Below are positions 40,409 to 50,323 of a stretch of DNA of 64,000 bases, piece by piece. The notes beneath the pieces are model-generated. The model had not been told where the DNA came from. It did not search any database and saw only the letters and a list, made by a program, of their open reading frames with translations. Source of the DNA: Spiribacter curvatus (GTDB lineage Bacteria; Pseudomonadota; Gammaproteobacteria; Nitrococcales; Nitrococcaceae); NCBI RefSeq assembly GCF_000485905.1, contig NC_022664.1, positions 496,001 to 560,000 of the forward strand, written 5' to 3'. How positions within the stretch are numbered: the first letter of the stretch is position 1; the number at the start of each line of letters is the position of its first letter. Both the position numbers and the translations under genes were made by a program.

Positions 40409-41664
40409 GCGACGCGGCCGGGCAGCGCCGGGTGATCGGGTCCTGGGCGCTCTATGACTGGGCGAACTCGGCGTTTGCCACGGTTGTGATGGCGGGATTG
40501 TTCCCGATCCTGTTCCAGGACTACTGGAATGCCTCGGCGACGCCGGCGGTCGCTAATCTGCGGCTGGGCTGGGCGAACGGCCTCGCGAGTCTGGTCATCG
40601 TGCTCATTGCACCGCTCGCCGGCGCCATTGCCGACCGTGCCGGCCGGCGCAAGGCGGCGCTGCTCGGGTTTGCCTTCCCGGCGGCGACAATCACCGCCTT
40701 GCTGGCCCTTGTCCCCGCGCAAATGGGTTGGCTGGCGGCGTTGCTGTTCGGGCTCGCGACCATCGGCTTTATGGCTGCCAATCTCTTCTATGATGCGCTG
40801 CTGGTGGGTATTGCTCCGCCCGAGCGCTGGCATGCGGTATCCGGTTTCGGGTTCGGGCTCGGGTATCTTGGCGGCGGATTGCTTTATCTCGGTTGTATCG
40901 TCGCAGTGATGCAGCCGCACTGGTTTGGCCTGGCGTCGGGCGTTGATGCAGCCCTCGCGGCATTCGTCGTCACCGGGGTGTGGTGGGCCCTGTTCGCGCT
41001 GCCGCTGGCATACAATGTGCCCGAGCCGCCTGTTCAGTCGCCCCGCTCGGCGGCCGTCTCCGGTGGGCTGCGCCAGCTGCGCTCGACGCTGATCCATCTC
41101 CGTGCCTACCGCCCGGTGTGGCTGTTCCTGCTCGCCTACTTCCTCTATATCGACGGCGTGGGGACGACCATCCGCATGGCGGTGGCCTATGGCCGATCGC
41201 TGGGCTTTGAGCAGAACGATCTGATGCTCGCGCTGCTGATCACGCAATTCGTTGGATTTCCGGCGGCGCTCTTCATGGGGACCATTGGTCAGCGCATCGG
41301 TGCCCGCCGTGGCATCCTGATGGGCCTGTCGCTGTACATTCTGATTGCCGCCTGGGGCGCTTTCATCCACTCGCCCTGGGAGTTCTATGTCATTGCCGGG
41401 CTGGTTGGTGTGGCGCAGGGCGGTGTTCAGGCCCTGAGCCGGTCGTTCTATGCCGGATTGATTCCCGCCAGTCGTGCGGCTGAGTTCTTCGGCTTCTATA
41501 ATGTGCTTGGTAAATCGGCTGCCCTGATCGGTCCACCGTTGTTTGGTGCCCTGGGTGTCTGGTTGGGAGATGTGCGCTATTCGATGCTCGCACTCATTGC
41601 GCTGTTCCTGGCCGGCGCACTCTTGCTCATGCGTATCGATTCCGAGGAGGATGACCCGAAATGA
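40405..41664 (+). CDS. MFS transporter, UMF1/Atg22-like
   Basis: A 419-residue membrane protein with about 12 hydrophobic segments. The N-terminal SWALYDWANSAFATVVMAGLFP and the loop GAIADRAGRRK are the marks of the UMF1 (vacuole effluxer Atg22-like) family of the major facilitator superfamily. The substrate of bacterial members is unknown. It is coupled to rimI and to the DUF2970 gene by 4-bp ATGA overlaps. Confidence 0.88.
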   Translation: MSDAAGQRRVIGSWALYDWANSAFATVVMAGLFPILFQDYWNASATPAVANLRLGWANGLASLVIVLIAPLAGAIADRAGRRKAALLGFAFPAATITALLALVPAQMGWLAALLFGLATIGFMAANLFYDALLVGIAPPERWHAVSGFGFGLGYLGGGLLYLGCIVAVMQPHWFGLASGVDAALAAFVVTGVWWALFALPLAYNVPEPPVQSPRSAAVSGGLRQLRSTLIHLRAYRPVWLFLLAYFLYIDGVGTTIRMAVAYGRSLGFEQNDLMLALLITQFVGFPAALFMGTIGQRIGARRGILMGLSLYILIAAWGAFIHSPWEFYVIAGLVGVAQGGVQALSRSFYAGLIPASRAAEFFGFYNVLGKSAALIGPPLFGALGVWLGDVRYSMLALIALFLAGALLLMRIDSEEDDPK

Positions 41665-41888
41665 CGGACCCGCAACCATCCGAGAACCAGAAATCCCGTG
41701 TCACACTCTGGCAGGCCGTCAAGAGCACCGCCGCCGCGGCTTTTGGTGTCCAGTCCGAAGATGTCCGCCAGCGGGACTTTGCCAACGGTAATGCGGGCAG
41801 CTTCATCATCGCTGGCATACTCTTTACGGTGCTGTTCGTGATCGTCCTGGTGGTGATCGTCAATCTGGTACTGAGCCAGGCCGGCTGA
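41661..41888 (+). CDS. DUF2970 domain-containing small membrane protein
   Basis: A 75-residue protein with a soluble N-terminal half (LWQAVKSTAAAAFGVQSEDVRQRDF is the DUF2970 signature) and one membrane segment (about 48-71). Function unknown. It starts with a 4-bp overlap with the UMF1 transporter, so it may be an accessory of that protein. Its last 29 bp overlap the 3' end of the symporter gene on the other strand. Confidence 0.8.
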   Translation: MTDPQPSENQKSRVTLWQAVKSTAAAAFGVQSEDVRQRDFANGNAGSFIIAGILFTVLFVIVLVVIVNLVLSQAG

Positions 41889-43254
41889 CCGTCGGGCTGT
41901 AGCGGGCTACAACGGCGGTGACGACCGCCGAGGCGCTGAGTGCGCCCAGAAATGGGCCAAGAGTGGGCGCCCCCGCGGGAAAGCTCGCCGCCAACAGGCC
42001 AGCGCCCAGGCTGCCACCCGCCAGCGTGTCGGGCAGGACCGCGCCGATCAGCCCGGCAAGCGCCCCTGTAATTGCGGCACGGGGCGGCACACGGTCGGAC
42101 AGACCGCTCAGCAGTGGAATAACGGCAGTGGCGCAGAGTAGGTCCGCGATCAGGAAAAGCCGGAGCACCGAGACCTGCTGCAGCGCGACGATCACAACCG
42201 GCACCATCAACAGGGCCGACAGCCAACGCGCACCCCGCAGTCCGATCTGCCCGCTCTCGGTGACGCCGAGCGACACCAGGGCGTTCTGCAGGGTGTCCAC
42301 AGACGAGGCTACAAGGGTGATCCCGAGGATCAGTGCGGGCAGCGTCAGCCAGCCGGGCGCGTCACCGATCAGGGCGAAGAACGGGATCGGAGGCGTACCC
42401 AGCGGTAGTCCACGCGCCGCGGCGAGGACGCCTGCGGTGCCGAGGATGGCGACCACAACAACCGTGCTCAGGCCGCCGACCAGCGCACCACGGTGCAGCG
42501 CTCGATCGTCACTGGCGGCCCATACGCGCTGCCAGTAGCCCTGATGGAATAGGTTGGCGGCGGTGACCGCAATGATCAGCGTCAGCGCCACACTGAGGGC
42601 GCTGCCGAGAGGCGTGGCGGGCAGATTGCTGTCGCGGCCGACGGCTGGCGTTGGCGCGAAAACGAGGGCGGCCATGCCCACGGTAGCGATCAGGGCAATC
42701 AGCAGAGCTGCCTGCCAGCGATCGGTGATGAGGCTTGCCCGCAGCCCGCCGGCGGCCGTGTAGACGAGCGTCGTCACCGCGACGGCAATGATCGCATAGC
42801 GCCCATCCACATCGGACAGCAGCTCCGTGATGGCACCCACCGCAGTGAGCTCAGCAGCGAGGAAGCAGAGCATGTAGAGGACCGATAGGACCGCTACCCA
42901 GGCACGGAAACCGGCGCCGAAGCGGCTGGCGGTAAACTCCGTCAGACTGCGTCCGGTCGGCAGCCGCCGGCGTATCGCCGGGCCAACCAGACCGAGAATG
43001 ATGAACGGAAGCGCGGAGCCGATGGCATATCCCGCGATGGCGACCGGGCCGACGAATGCGCCGATTTCCGGTGGCGCGAACAGGATCCACGCCCCCATGC
43101 CGGAGGCGAGGAAGGACAGCCCGAGTGTCGTCCCGGACTGCGTGCGTCGCGCGGTGACGTAGTCGTCGAGTCCCCCGGCGTGACGGGCACTCAGCCCGAG
43201 CAGGACAAACACGATGAGTGCGGCAATGATCGCCGCAAGGGTCAGGCTTGGCAT
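41860..43254 (-). CDS. sodium:solute symporter under TPP riboswitch control (ThiV-like)
   Basis: A 464-residue sodium:solute symporter (SSS) family protein with about 13 membrane segments. The substrate region LSFLASGMGAWILFAPPEIGAF and RSLTEFTASRFG fit the family. A TPP riboswitch directly precedes the start codon, so the cargo is very likely thiamine or a precursor such as HMP or thiazole; PanF-like symporters of this kind have been predicted as ThiV. The start ATG 43254 is fixed by GGAGG 9 bp upstream, inside the aptamer. No thiamine biosynthesis gene is nearby. Confidence 0.85.
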   Translation of the reverse strand: MPSLTLAAIIAALIVFVLLGLSARHAGGLDDYVTARRTQSGTTLGLSFLASGMGAWILFAPPEIGAFVGPVAIAGYAIGSALPFIILGLVGPAIRRRLPTGRSLTEFTASRFGAGFRAWVAVLSVLYMLCFLAAELTAVGAITELLSDVDGRYAIIAVAVTTLVYTAAGGLRASLITDRWQAALLIALIATVGMAALVFAPTPAVGRDSNLPATPLGSALSVALTLIIAVTAANLFHQGYWQRVWAASDDRALHRGALVGGLSTVVVVAILGTAGVLAAARGLPLGTPPIPFFALIGDAPGWLTLPALILGITLVASSVDTLQNALVSLGVTESGQIGLRGARWLSALLMVPVVIVALQQVSVLRLFLIADLLCATAVIPLLSGLSDRVPPRAAITGALAGLIGAVLPDTLAGGSLGAGLLAASFPAGAPTLGPFLGALSASAVVTAVVARYSPTVSRPGSVPD

Positions 43255-43342
43255 GTCGCGCTTCCTCCGCCGGTATCATCCGGTTCAGGTTCCAGGGTCA
43301 GCGCTCGCTGCGCACTCTCAGTCCGAAGACTCCCCTGGCGAC
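43255..43342 (-). ncRNA. TPP riboswitch (THI element)
   Basis: Reading the minus strand, a closing stem GTCGC (43342-43338) pairs with GCGAC (43259-43255). Inside are CAGGGGAGTC, the invariant CTGAGAG (43321-43315), GACCCTGGAACCTGA and CCGGATGATACCGGCGGAGGA, the full conserved THI-box order. The GGAGG ribosome site (43268-43264) is part of the conserved 3' core and the closing stem ends at the base before ATG, so TPP binding should directly block translation. No terminator hairpin is needed. Confidence 0.93.
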
Positions 43343-43366
43343 GTCAGTTCAGATTGTTTCGACAGG

Positions 43367-43395
43367 AGTATGCCCGCGGTGGTCCGTAGCTGCAA
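43367..43395 (-). promoter_or_regulatory. promoter of the TPP riboswitch-symporter transcript
   Basis: On the minus strand TTGCAG (43395-43390), a 17-bp spacer and CATACT (43372-43367). The predicted start near 43360 gives a leader of about 106 bases that contains the whole aptamer. Just upstream, GATGCG-AAG-CGCATC (43402-43416) is a short perfect hairpin of unknown meaning. Confidence 0.55.
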
Positions 43396-43491
43396 TCAGG
43401 AGATGCGAAGCGCATCGCTGGGCTATCTCCGCGCGATGGGGCAGGCTGACACTTTGTACAAGGATTATTCGAGGGCGGACGATGGCGATGG

Positions 43492-44817
43492 ATGGGGGTG
43501 GTGCTGGTCGCGTTGACCGGTGTGGTGGTGGCTGCGTTGCCGGTCATCAATGGCTGGCAGGCCCAGAGGACCTGGGAGCAGGGCGTTGATCGGCTCAGCC
43601 GCCAGGCCGCCGTACACGCCGATGGACAGGCCCGGATGCAGGTCACCGATTATCAGCGCGGGCTCTATCGCTCGTCGGTGCAGTCGCGGTTGGCGCTACC
43701 GGCCGCGGCACTCCCGCCGGCCCTGCGCGGTGCCCTGGGCGTAACCGCTGGCGGCCCGATTGAGCTCGTGCTCGAGCACACTGTGCAGCATGGTTGGCGC
43801 GGCGTCGCGTTCGAGGGGCACGTGCGACCGGTCGGCGCCCTGGCCCGTCCCTTTGAGCGACTCGGTGGCGACGATGGCAGCCTGCAGGTGAATGGGCGAC
43901 TGGGGCTCAGCGATCAATCGCTTGAGTTCCGCTCCGAGGCACTATCCGGCCCCCTGGATCGGCAGGGCAATCTGCGGCTCACGCTGGCGCCTCTCGCGCT
44001 CGACAGCCATTACGACCTGACCCGGGGGCAGTGGGAGGGATCACTCGAGTGGTCCGGCTTCACTCTGGCGCAGGCGGCGAGCGATGCGATGCTGCGGTTG
44101 GGCGGTCTGCGTTTCGAGGCCGACCTGCGGCTCGTCGCCGGGCAGCCCTCACGCGGGATTTGGGTGGGCGATACGGCATTGCATCTCGAGGATATGGCAC
44201 TGAGGCCGATGGCCCAGCCGGCGATGACCGTTGCCCGCGTGGATCTGGAGACGTCCAGCCAGCTGGCCGCTGATGATCTGATGGCGGGCGGTATCCGGTT
44301 TGACTGGCAGGGTCTGGTCATGCCGCGCTCACCCGAGATGCAGGGGACGATGGCGCTCGACTTCCAACGCCTGGATCCGGCGGCATTGTTGACGCTGTCG
44401 CGGCAGACCGCCACCGACCCTTCGCAGCCGATGGCCGAATCCGAGTGGCGGCGACCGCTGGCCGTGCTTGCGGCTGAGGGTCCCCGGCTTGAGCTCTCGA
44501 ATCTGCGCATGGAAACGGCCGATCGCGACGGTCTTGAGGGGCAGGCCGAGCTGTTGATCCGTCCGGCGATGGCCGAGCGGCTTGTGAATGGCGCGGATGG
44601 CATGGGGCTCTGGCAGGCCCTGCGTCTCGACGCAGCGTTTGCGGTTGATGCGGTTCTGATCGATGCGCTGCCCGGCGAGGCGCGTATGTGGGCGGAACAG
44701 GCCAAGGCCTTTGGCATCCTGCGTCGCACCGCTACCCACTGGCGGATGGAAATGTCCGTGGACGAGGGCGCGCTGCGCATTCACGGTGAGCAGCCCTGGT
44801 GGAGCGGCGGCAGCTAG
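43492..44817 (+). CDS. DUF945 (YdgA-like) family protein
   Basis: A 441-residue protein with an N-terminal hydrophobic anchor or signal (about residues 2-18) and a long beta-rich periplasmic region. VTDYQRGLYRSSVQSRL near residue 52 and GWRGVAFEGHV near 100 match the DUF945/YdgA family. Function unknown. Nothing indicates an operon partner; it is divergent from the symporter and convergent with valS, separated from it by 27 bp, the only gap between convergent genes in this window. Confidence 0.75.
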   Translation: MGVVLVALTGVVVAALPVINGWQAQRTWEQGVDRLSRQAAVHADGQARMQVTDYQRGLYRSSVQSRLALPAAALPPALRGALGVTAGGPIELVLEHTVQHGWRGVAFEGHVRPVGALARPFERLGGDDGSLQVNGRLGLSDQSLEFRSEALSGPLDRQGNLRLTLAPLALDSHYDLTRGQWEGSLEWSGFTLAQAASDAMLRLGGLRFEADLRLVAGQPSRGIWVGDTALHLEDMALRPMAQPAMTVARVDLETSSQLAADDLMAGGIRFDWQGLVMPRSPEMQGTMALDFQRLDPAALLTLSRQTATDPSQPMAESEWRRPLAVLAAEGPRLELSNLRMETADRDGLEGQAELLIRPAMAERLVNGADGMGLWQALRLDAAFAVDAVLIDALPGEARMWAEQAKAFGILRRTATHWRMEMSVDEGALRIHGEQPWWSGGS

Positions 44818-44844
44818 GTGCTCCAGCCACCGCCGCTGGTCCGA

Positions 44845-47646
44845 TCATAGCTGCTCGACGCGGGTGATCTGCTCATCAATGCGTGTGAGCGCGGATTGCG
44901 TCTCGGCGAGCTTATCCCGCTCGCGTTGAACCACGTCTGCGGGTGCGCGCTCGACGAATGAGGCGTTGTCGAGCTTGCCCCGGATTCTTGTCAGATCATC
45001 GGCGAGGCGACCGCGCGCCTTTTCCAGTCGCGCGAGCTCAGCGTCGCGGTCGATGAGCCCCGCCATGGGAACACGGATCTCGAGCTCGTCGACCAGTGCC
45101 AGCGCCGACTCCGGGGCTTGCTCATCGGCGTCGAGGATCCGGATCGACTCCAGACGGGCAAGGAAGTCGAGCTCGGCGCGGTGACGTTCGACCCGGCGCT
45201 GATCCAGCGCACTGGCGTTGCCCAGCATCACCGGGAGGCGCCTGCCGGGCGCGATGTCCATCTCGCCCCGAATCCGGCGGATACCCAGGATGAATCGCTG
45301 CAGCCAATCAATCTCGGCCTCGGCGTCGGCGTCGATGCGATCCGGGTCGGCGGCGGGGAAAGCCTGGGTCATGATCGTCTCGCCCTTGATGCCGGCCACC
45401 GGCGCCACCCGCTGCCAGATCGACTCGGTGATGAAGGGCATCATGGGGTGGACCAGCCGCAGCAGCGTCTCCAGCACCCGGACCAGCGTATAGCGTGTGC
45501 CGCGGGCGTGCGGGGTATCGGCATCGCCCTGCAGGGCAGGTTTGCTCAGCTCCAGGTACCAGTCGCAGTACTCGTCCCAGGTGAACTCGTAGATGGCCTG
45601 CGCGGCGAGATCCATACGATAGCTCTGGATCGCCTCGTTGACTGTTTGTGCGGTGCGCTGCAGCCGGGTCACGATCCACCGGTCGGCCGTTCCATACGCC
45701 ATCGATCCCTCATCGATAGCGTCGAGTTTGCCCTCGGCATTCATCAGCACATAGCGCGCCGCGTTCCAGAGCTTGTTGCAGAAGTTGCGATAACCATCGA
45801 CACGGCCCATGTCGAACACCACGTCGCGCCCGGTCGTGGCGAGGCTTGCGAAGGTGAAGCGCAGCGCGTCGGTGCCATGCTCGGCGATCCCGTCGGGAAA
45901 GGCCTCGCGGGTCTGTTTCTCGATGGTTGGCGCGAGCTGGGGCTGCATCAGACCGCTGGTGCGCTTGGCGATCAGGCGCTCGAGGTCGATGCCATCGATG
46001 ATGTCGATCGGATCGAGCACATTGCCCTTGGATTTCGACATCTTGGCGCCGTGACTGTCGCGTACCAGGCCGTGGATGTAGATCTCGCGGAACGGGACGT
46101 CGCCGCGGAACTTCAGCCCCATCATGATCATGCGGGCCACCCAGAAGAAGATGATATCGAAGCCGGTGACCAGCACGCTGGTGGGGTAGAAGGTGTTGAG
46201 CTCGGCGGTCTCTTCGGGCCACCCCAGCGTGGAGAAGGGCCACAGGGCTGAGGAGAACCAGGTGTCGAGGACATCCTCGTCCTGTTGGAGCGTCACCCCG
46301 GCTGAGAGCTCGTATCGAGCGCGGACATCCGCCTCGTCGCTGCCGACATAGATGTTGCCCTCACCGTCATACCAGGCCGGAATGCGATGCCCCCACCACA
46401 GCTGGCGGCTGATGCACCAGTCCTGGATATCCTCGAGCCAGTTGAAATAGGTCTTGGTCCAGTTCTCCGGCACGAATCGAATATCGCCATTGCGGACCGC
46501 GTCGATGGCGGGCTGGGTGATCTCGCGCGCGCCACCGGGACGGCCGTCCGCCTGGGTGTCGCGGGTGAGGTCCACGAACCACTGACGGGTCAGGTACGGC
46601 TCAACGACAACGCCGGTACGATCACAGCGCGGAACCATCAATCGGTGGGGGTCGACACCATCGAGCAACCCGGCCGCCTCGAAATCGGCGACGATGCGAT
46701 CGCGTGCCTCATAGCGGTCCAGTCCCTGATAGGCCGCCGGCGCATTGGCATTGATCCGGGCGTCCTCGGTGAGGATGTTGATCGGGGCACAGCCGTGGCG
46801 GAGTCCGACTTCATAGTCATTGAAGTCGTGGGCAGGGGTGATCTTGAGGCAGCCCGTGCCAAAGGCCGGATCGACGTACTCGTCGGCCACAATGGGGATT
46901 TCCCGATCCACGAGTGGCAGACGCACCGTCCTCCCGATCAGCGACTGGTAACGCTCATCATCCGGATTCACCGCCACCGCCGTGTCGCCCAGCATGGTCT
47001 CGGGCCGGGTGGTCGCCACAACCAGCCAGTCATCGCTGCCGGCAATCGGATAGCGCAGCCGCCAGATCGAGCTCTGCTCCTCCGCCGATTCGACCTCAAG
47101 GTCGGACACGGCCGTCTGCAGGACCGGGTCCCAGTTCACCAACCGCTCACCGCGATAGATCAACCCCTCATCGTAGAGCCGGATGAACACCGCCTGGACC
47201 GCCGCCGATAGCCCGTCGTCCATGGTGAAGCGCTCACGCGACCAGTCCACAGAGGTCCCGAGGCGACGCATCTGATTCTGGATCGTGCCACCGGATTGCG
47301 CCTTCCACGCCCAGATCCGCTCAACGAATGCCGACCGGCCCAATGCGTGGCGGTCACCGCCCTCGGCATTGAGTTGACGCTCCACCACCATCTGCGTCGC
47401 GATACCCGCGTGATCGGTCCCGGGCTGCCAGAGCGTGTTGTCGCCTGCCATCCGGTGGTAGCGCACCAGCACGTCCATGAGTGTGTCCTGAAAGGCATGG
47501 CCCATGTGCAGGGTGCCGGTGACGTTCGGTGGCGGGATCATGATGCAGTAGGGGTCACCGGAACCGCTGGGCCGGAAATAGCCCGCCTGTTCCCATTGCT
47601 GGTACCAGTAGGATTCGATGCTGGCGGGGGTATAGGTCTTGTCCAT
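44845..47646 (-). CDS. valS: valyl-tRNA synthetase
   Basis: A 933-residue class I synthetase. HIGH appears as [15 protein letters not shown] (residues 38-52), [14 protein letters not shown] is the second catalytic motif, a large CP1 editing domain lies between them (about 150-400), and the C-terminal region has the tRNA-binding coiled coil (last 60 residues, [19 protein letters not shown]). The Val/Ile/Leu distinction rests on wording close to ValS. It follows holC by 15 bp on the same strand. Confidence 0.96.
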   Translation of the reverse strand: MDKTYTPASIESYWYQQWEQAGYFRPSGSGDPYCIMIPPPNVTGTLHMGHAFQDTLMDVLVRYHRMAGDNTLWQPGTDHAGIATQMVVERQLNAEGGDRHALGRSAFVERIWAWKAQSGGTIQNQMRRLGTSVDWSRERFTMDDGLSAAVQAVFIRLYDEGLIYRGERLVNWDPVLQTAVSDLEVESAEEQSSIWRLRYPIAGSDDWLVVATTRPETMLGDTAVAVNPDDERYQSLIGRTVRLPLVDREIPIVADEYVDPAFGTGCLKITPAHDFNDYEVGLRHGCAPINILTEDARINANAPAAYQGLDRYEARDRIVADFEAAGLLDGVDPHRLMVPRCDRTGVVVEPYLTRQWFVDLTRDTQADGRPGGAREITQPAIDAVRNGDIRFVPENWTKTYFNWLEDIQDWCISRQLWWGHRIPAWYDGEGNIYVGSDEADVRARYELSAGVTLQQDEDVLDTWFSSALWPFSTLGWPEETAELNTFYPTSVLVTGFDIIFFWVARMIMMGLKFRGDVPFREIYIHGLVRDSHGAKMSKSKGNVLDPIDIIDGIDLERLIAKRTSGLMQPQLAPTIEKQTREAFPDGIAEHGTDALRFTFASLATTGRDVVFDMGRVDGYRNFCNKLWNAARYVLMNAEGKLDAIDEGSMAYGTADRWIVTRLQRTAQTVNEAIQSYRMDLAAQAIYEFTWDEYCDWYLELSKPALQGDADTPHARGTRYTLVRVLETLLRLVHPMMPFITESIWQRVAPVAGIKGETIMTQAFPAADPDRIDADAEAEIDWLQRFILGIRRIRGEMDIAPGRRLPVMLGNASALDQRRVERHRAELDFLARLESIRILDADEQAPESALALVDELEIRVPMAGLIDRDAELARLEKARGRLADDLTRIRGKLDNASFVERAPADVVQRERDKLAETQSALTRIDEQITRVEQL

Positions 47647-47661
47647 GGGCGGGGAGTGCTC

Positions 47662-48081
47662 CTAGTGTTCGATGCGGTGGGTCTGTGGCATGGCACCGGC
47701 CTGCTGGTAATCGCGATAGCGTCCCCGCCCGGCCTGGCGGGTGGCGTCATCAGCGGTGATGATCTCGGCAATGCGCTCGCGCTGGCCCCAGTCTTCGGGC
47801 AGCGAGTTGGCCAGATTGATCAGCAGAGTGCCCGGGCTGGGCGCCTGACTGATCACGATCGGATTGTCACCATCGAGGGACGTCGTCCCGTGGGGGATGA
47901 AGCTCGCCTCGTCGAACGTCCACAGCGCCTCGTCGAGTTGCTCGCTGGTGCGCTCATCGTCGGTGCGGATCCAGACGCTCAGGCCCTCGCGCCAGGCGCG
48001 CGCCGCCAGTCGACAGCAGAAGTGGGTCCGCTGCGCGGGTAGCGCCTCGTTGAGGATGTAGAAATCGACGCGCGGCATCAT
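47662..48081 (-). CDS. holC: DNA polymerase III chi subunit
   Basis: A 139-residue protein of the clamp-loader accessory family; chi links the polymerase holoenzyme to SSB. VDFYIL near the start, the CRLAARAWREGLSVWI helix and LDEALWTFDEASFIPH are the HolC signature. ATG 48081 or 48078 can be used. It is encoded directly upstream of valS as in most gammaproteobacteria, but the usual upstream neighbour pepA is absent. Confidence 0.88.
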   Translation of the reverse strand: MMPRVDFYILNEALPAQRTHFCCRLAARAWREGLSVWIRTDDERTSEQLDEALWTFDEASFIPHGTTSLDGDNPIVISQAPSPGTLLINLANSLPEDWGQRERIAEIITADDATRQAGRGRYRDYQQAGAMPQTHRIEH

Positions 48082-48188
48082 CCGCTCCGGCGCTGTACCA
48101 TGATCCGGTCACGGCGATCTGGCATGGATACAATCACATTGCATAAACCGCTACAGATTACCGCAGGCACAGGGGCACTGTCGTGGGG

Positions 48189-49265
48189 ATGAACCGGCTG
48201 ACACGTTATGTGCTCCGCGAGGTGCTGTTCGCGTGGCTGGGTGTCACCGTCGTGCTGGTCATCGTCCTGCTCACCAACCGTCTGATCCAGTTCATGGCGG
48301 ATGCCGCGAGCGGCGATATCCCGGCGAACATCATTCTCACGCTACTGGGGCTGAAGGCCGCCGCCAATCTGGGCGTGGTCCTGCCGGGCAGTTTCTTTCT
48401 GGGCGTCGTCATGGCGCTTGGCCGCCTTTACCGCGATTCGGAGATAACCGCTATGGCGGGCTGTGGTATCGGTCCAGGCCGAATCTACGCGGGTATTTTC
48501 GCAGTCGCAGTGCCGCTGGCGGCGTTGGTGGCTCTGCTCTCACTCAGTCTCGGGCCGGGCGCCGAACGCGAGGCCGATCGCATCCTCGCCAATGCAGAGC
48601 AGCAGGCCCGGTTCGGCGGTGTGCAGCCCGGGCGCTTTCTCGCGCTCGGGGATGATGCCACTGTCTATGTAGAGAGCGTGGATAGCGATGGGACGCTGCG
48701 GGGGGTGTTTGCCGAGCGTCGCGTCGACGGGGTCCATCAGGTATGGGTCGCGCCGCGCGCCCGGCGTGAGATCGATGCGGTCGCGCCGGGTGAGTTCCTG
48801 GTCCTGGAGGAGGGCTGGCGCTACGAGGGCCGCGCCGGAAGTGCCGCCTGGCGAGTGATGGACTATGCCGAGCACGGTGTGCGGATCGCCGAACCCGATC
48901 CCATCGATCCCGGCGTCGGCCGGGATGCACAACCGGTGGCGGCGCTACTGGCCGCCGATGATGTGCGGGCGCTCGCCGAGCTGCAACGCCGGCTGTCATT
49001 TCCCGTGATGGTCTTCGTGCTGGCGTTGGGCAGCCTGCCGCTCGCCCGTACCGATCCGCGCAGTGGCCGTTACGGACGGGTGGTAACCGCGGTTCTGTTG
49101 TTCATGATCTATTTCAACCTCCTTTTTACCGCCAGTGACTGGATGGTGACAGGGGCGCTTCCGCAGTGGGTTGGGCTTGGCTGGGTGCATGGTGTGGCGG
49201 TGTTGATTGTCCTTGTGGCGATGCGCCGGCAACTGGGCATGCGCTGGCGGGCGGTTCGGTCATGA
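48189..49265 (+). CDS. lptF: LPS export ABC transporter permease LptF
   Basis: A 358-residue YjgP/YjgQ family permease: N-terminal membrane helices (about 10-115), a periplasmic beta-jellyroll domain (about 125-245), and three C-terminal helices. MNRLTRYVLREVLFAWLG is typical. With LptG it forms the inner-membrane gate that moves lipopolysaccharide to the periplasmic bridge. ATG 48189 is chosen; GTG 48183 is possible. A lone TACAAT at 48129-48134 could be a -10 but has no good -35. The stop overlaps the lptG start. Confidence 0.92.
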   Translation: MNRLTRYVLREVLFAWLGVTVVLVIVLLTNRLIQFMADAASGDIPANIILTLLGLKAAANLGVVLPGSFFLGVVMALGRLYRDSEITAMAGCGIGPGRIYAGIFAVAVPLAALVALLSLSLGPGAEREADRILANAEQQARFGGVQPGRFLALGDDATVYVESVDSDGTLRGVFAERRVDGVHQVWVAPRARREIDAVAPGEFLVLEEGWRYEGRAGSAAWRVMDYAEHGVRIAEPDPIDPGVGRDAQPVAALLAADDVRALAELQRRLSFPVMVFVLALGSLPLARTDPRSGRYGRVVTAVLLFMIYFNLLFTASDWMVTGALPQWVGLGWVHGVAVLIVLVAMRRQLGMRWRAVRS

Positions 49266-50323
49266 TGAAGCGGCTGGATCGTTATATCGCGATAACGGTG
49301 CTGGGCGGGGCCCTCATGGGGCTGGTGGTCATCGTCAGCCTGAGTTTTGTGTTTGAGTTCATCGATGAGGCCGATGATATCGGCCGGGGTGATTATGACT
49401 TCGCCTCGGCGATGCTGGTGGTCGCGTTATCGATGGTGCAGCGCGCCTACGAGGCCTTCCCCATGGCCACGCTGATCGGTGCGCTGGTGAGTCTGGGCGC
49501 ACTGGCGGCGCGGAGTGAACTGGTGGTCATGCGGGCGGTGGGCCGCTCGGTCGGGCAGATCGCACGGGCCGTGGTGATCGCCGGCATCGGCCTCGGCATT
49601 CTGGCGGGCCTGCTCGGCGAGTTTGTCGCACCGCCGGCCAATCAGCTGGCACAGGCCGTGCGTGCGGAGGCCGCCGGCGGTCGCATCGGAACCGCGGCAG
49701 GTGGGCTATGGGCACGGGATGGCGATTACCGCCTGCGGATCGATCGGGTGGTCCGGTCCGATCTGCTCGCGGGGGTCAGGGCCTATGAGGTCCGCGATGA
49801 CCGCCTCATTCGGATACTCACCGCGCCCCGGGCGCGCTTTGTGGACTCGCAATGGCGGCTGAGCGATGTGACTGTCACGGCGCTCGCGGATTTCCCCGTC
49901 GAGGTCGAGTCCCGCGATCGGCTGGTGATGGGTGGCCAACTGCAGCCAGCGACCCTCGAAGTGGTGGTACAGGAGGCGCAGACCCTGCCGGGCCGTGAGC
50001 TGCTCCGCTATATCGACTATCTGGAGGCCAATGATCTGCAGAGTGATCGCTACCGCCTCGCGCTGTGGGTGAAGATCGCAACGCCGCTGGCGACGGTGGT
50101 GATGCTCCTGTTGTCGGTTCCGCTGGTGTTCGGTTCGCAGCGCAGTACCGGTGTCGGCCAACAGATTTTTCTGGGTGTGCTGATCGGGCTGGCGTTCTTC
50201 CTGCTCAACCGCTTTCTTGGGAACGCCGGGCTGGTCTATGGCCTGCCGCCGGCGTTCAGTGCCCTCGCCCCGACCGTTGGATTCCTGCTGCTCGCGCTTG
50301 TCGCTCTGCGACGAATCCGCTGA
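49262..50323 (+). CDS. lptG: LPS export ABC transporter permease LptG
   Basis: A 353-residue YjgP/YjgQ family permease, partner of LptF. MKRLDRYIAITVLGGALMGL is the conserved N-terminus, membrane segments flank a periplasmic jellyroll domain (about 135-255), and VPLVFGSQRSTGVGQQIFLGV belongs to the conserved C-terminal helices. ATG 49262 shares ATGA with the lptF stop. The stop abuts the stop of the convergent RDD gene with no gap. Confidence 0.92.
   Translation: MMKRLDRYIAITVLGGALMGLVVIVSLSFVFEFIDEADDIGRGDYDFASAMLVVALSMVQRAYEAFPMATLIGALVSLGALAARSELVVMRAVGRSVGQIARAVVIAGIGLGILAGLLGEFVAPPANQLAQAVRAEAAGGRIGTAAGGLWARDGDYRLRIDRVVRSDLLAGVRAYEVRDDRLIRILTAPRARFVDSQWRLSDVTVTALADFPVEVESRDRLVMGGQLQPATLEVVVQEAQTLPGRELLRYIDYLEANDLQSDRYRLALWVKIATPLATVVMLLLSVPLVFGSQRSTGVGQQIFLGVLIGLAFFLLNRFLGNAGLVYGLPPAFSALAPTVGFLLLALVALRRIR

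Noticed and set aside
40369-41679. A 436-codon frame antisense to the UMF1 transporter
   Set aside because: It is a Gln/Arg/Pro-rich shadow of a clear membrane protein gene.
44823-44839. Hairpin CCAGC-N7-GCTGG between the DUF945 gene and valS
   Set aside because: The stem is only 5 bp and no T tract follows on either strand, so it is not a convincing terminator.
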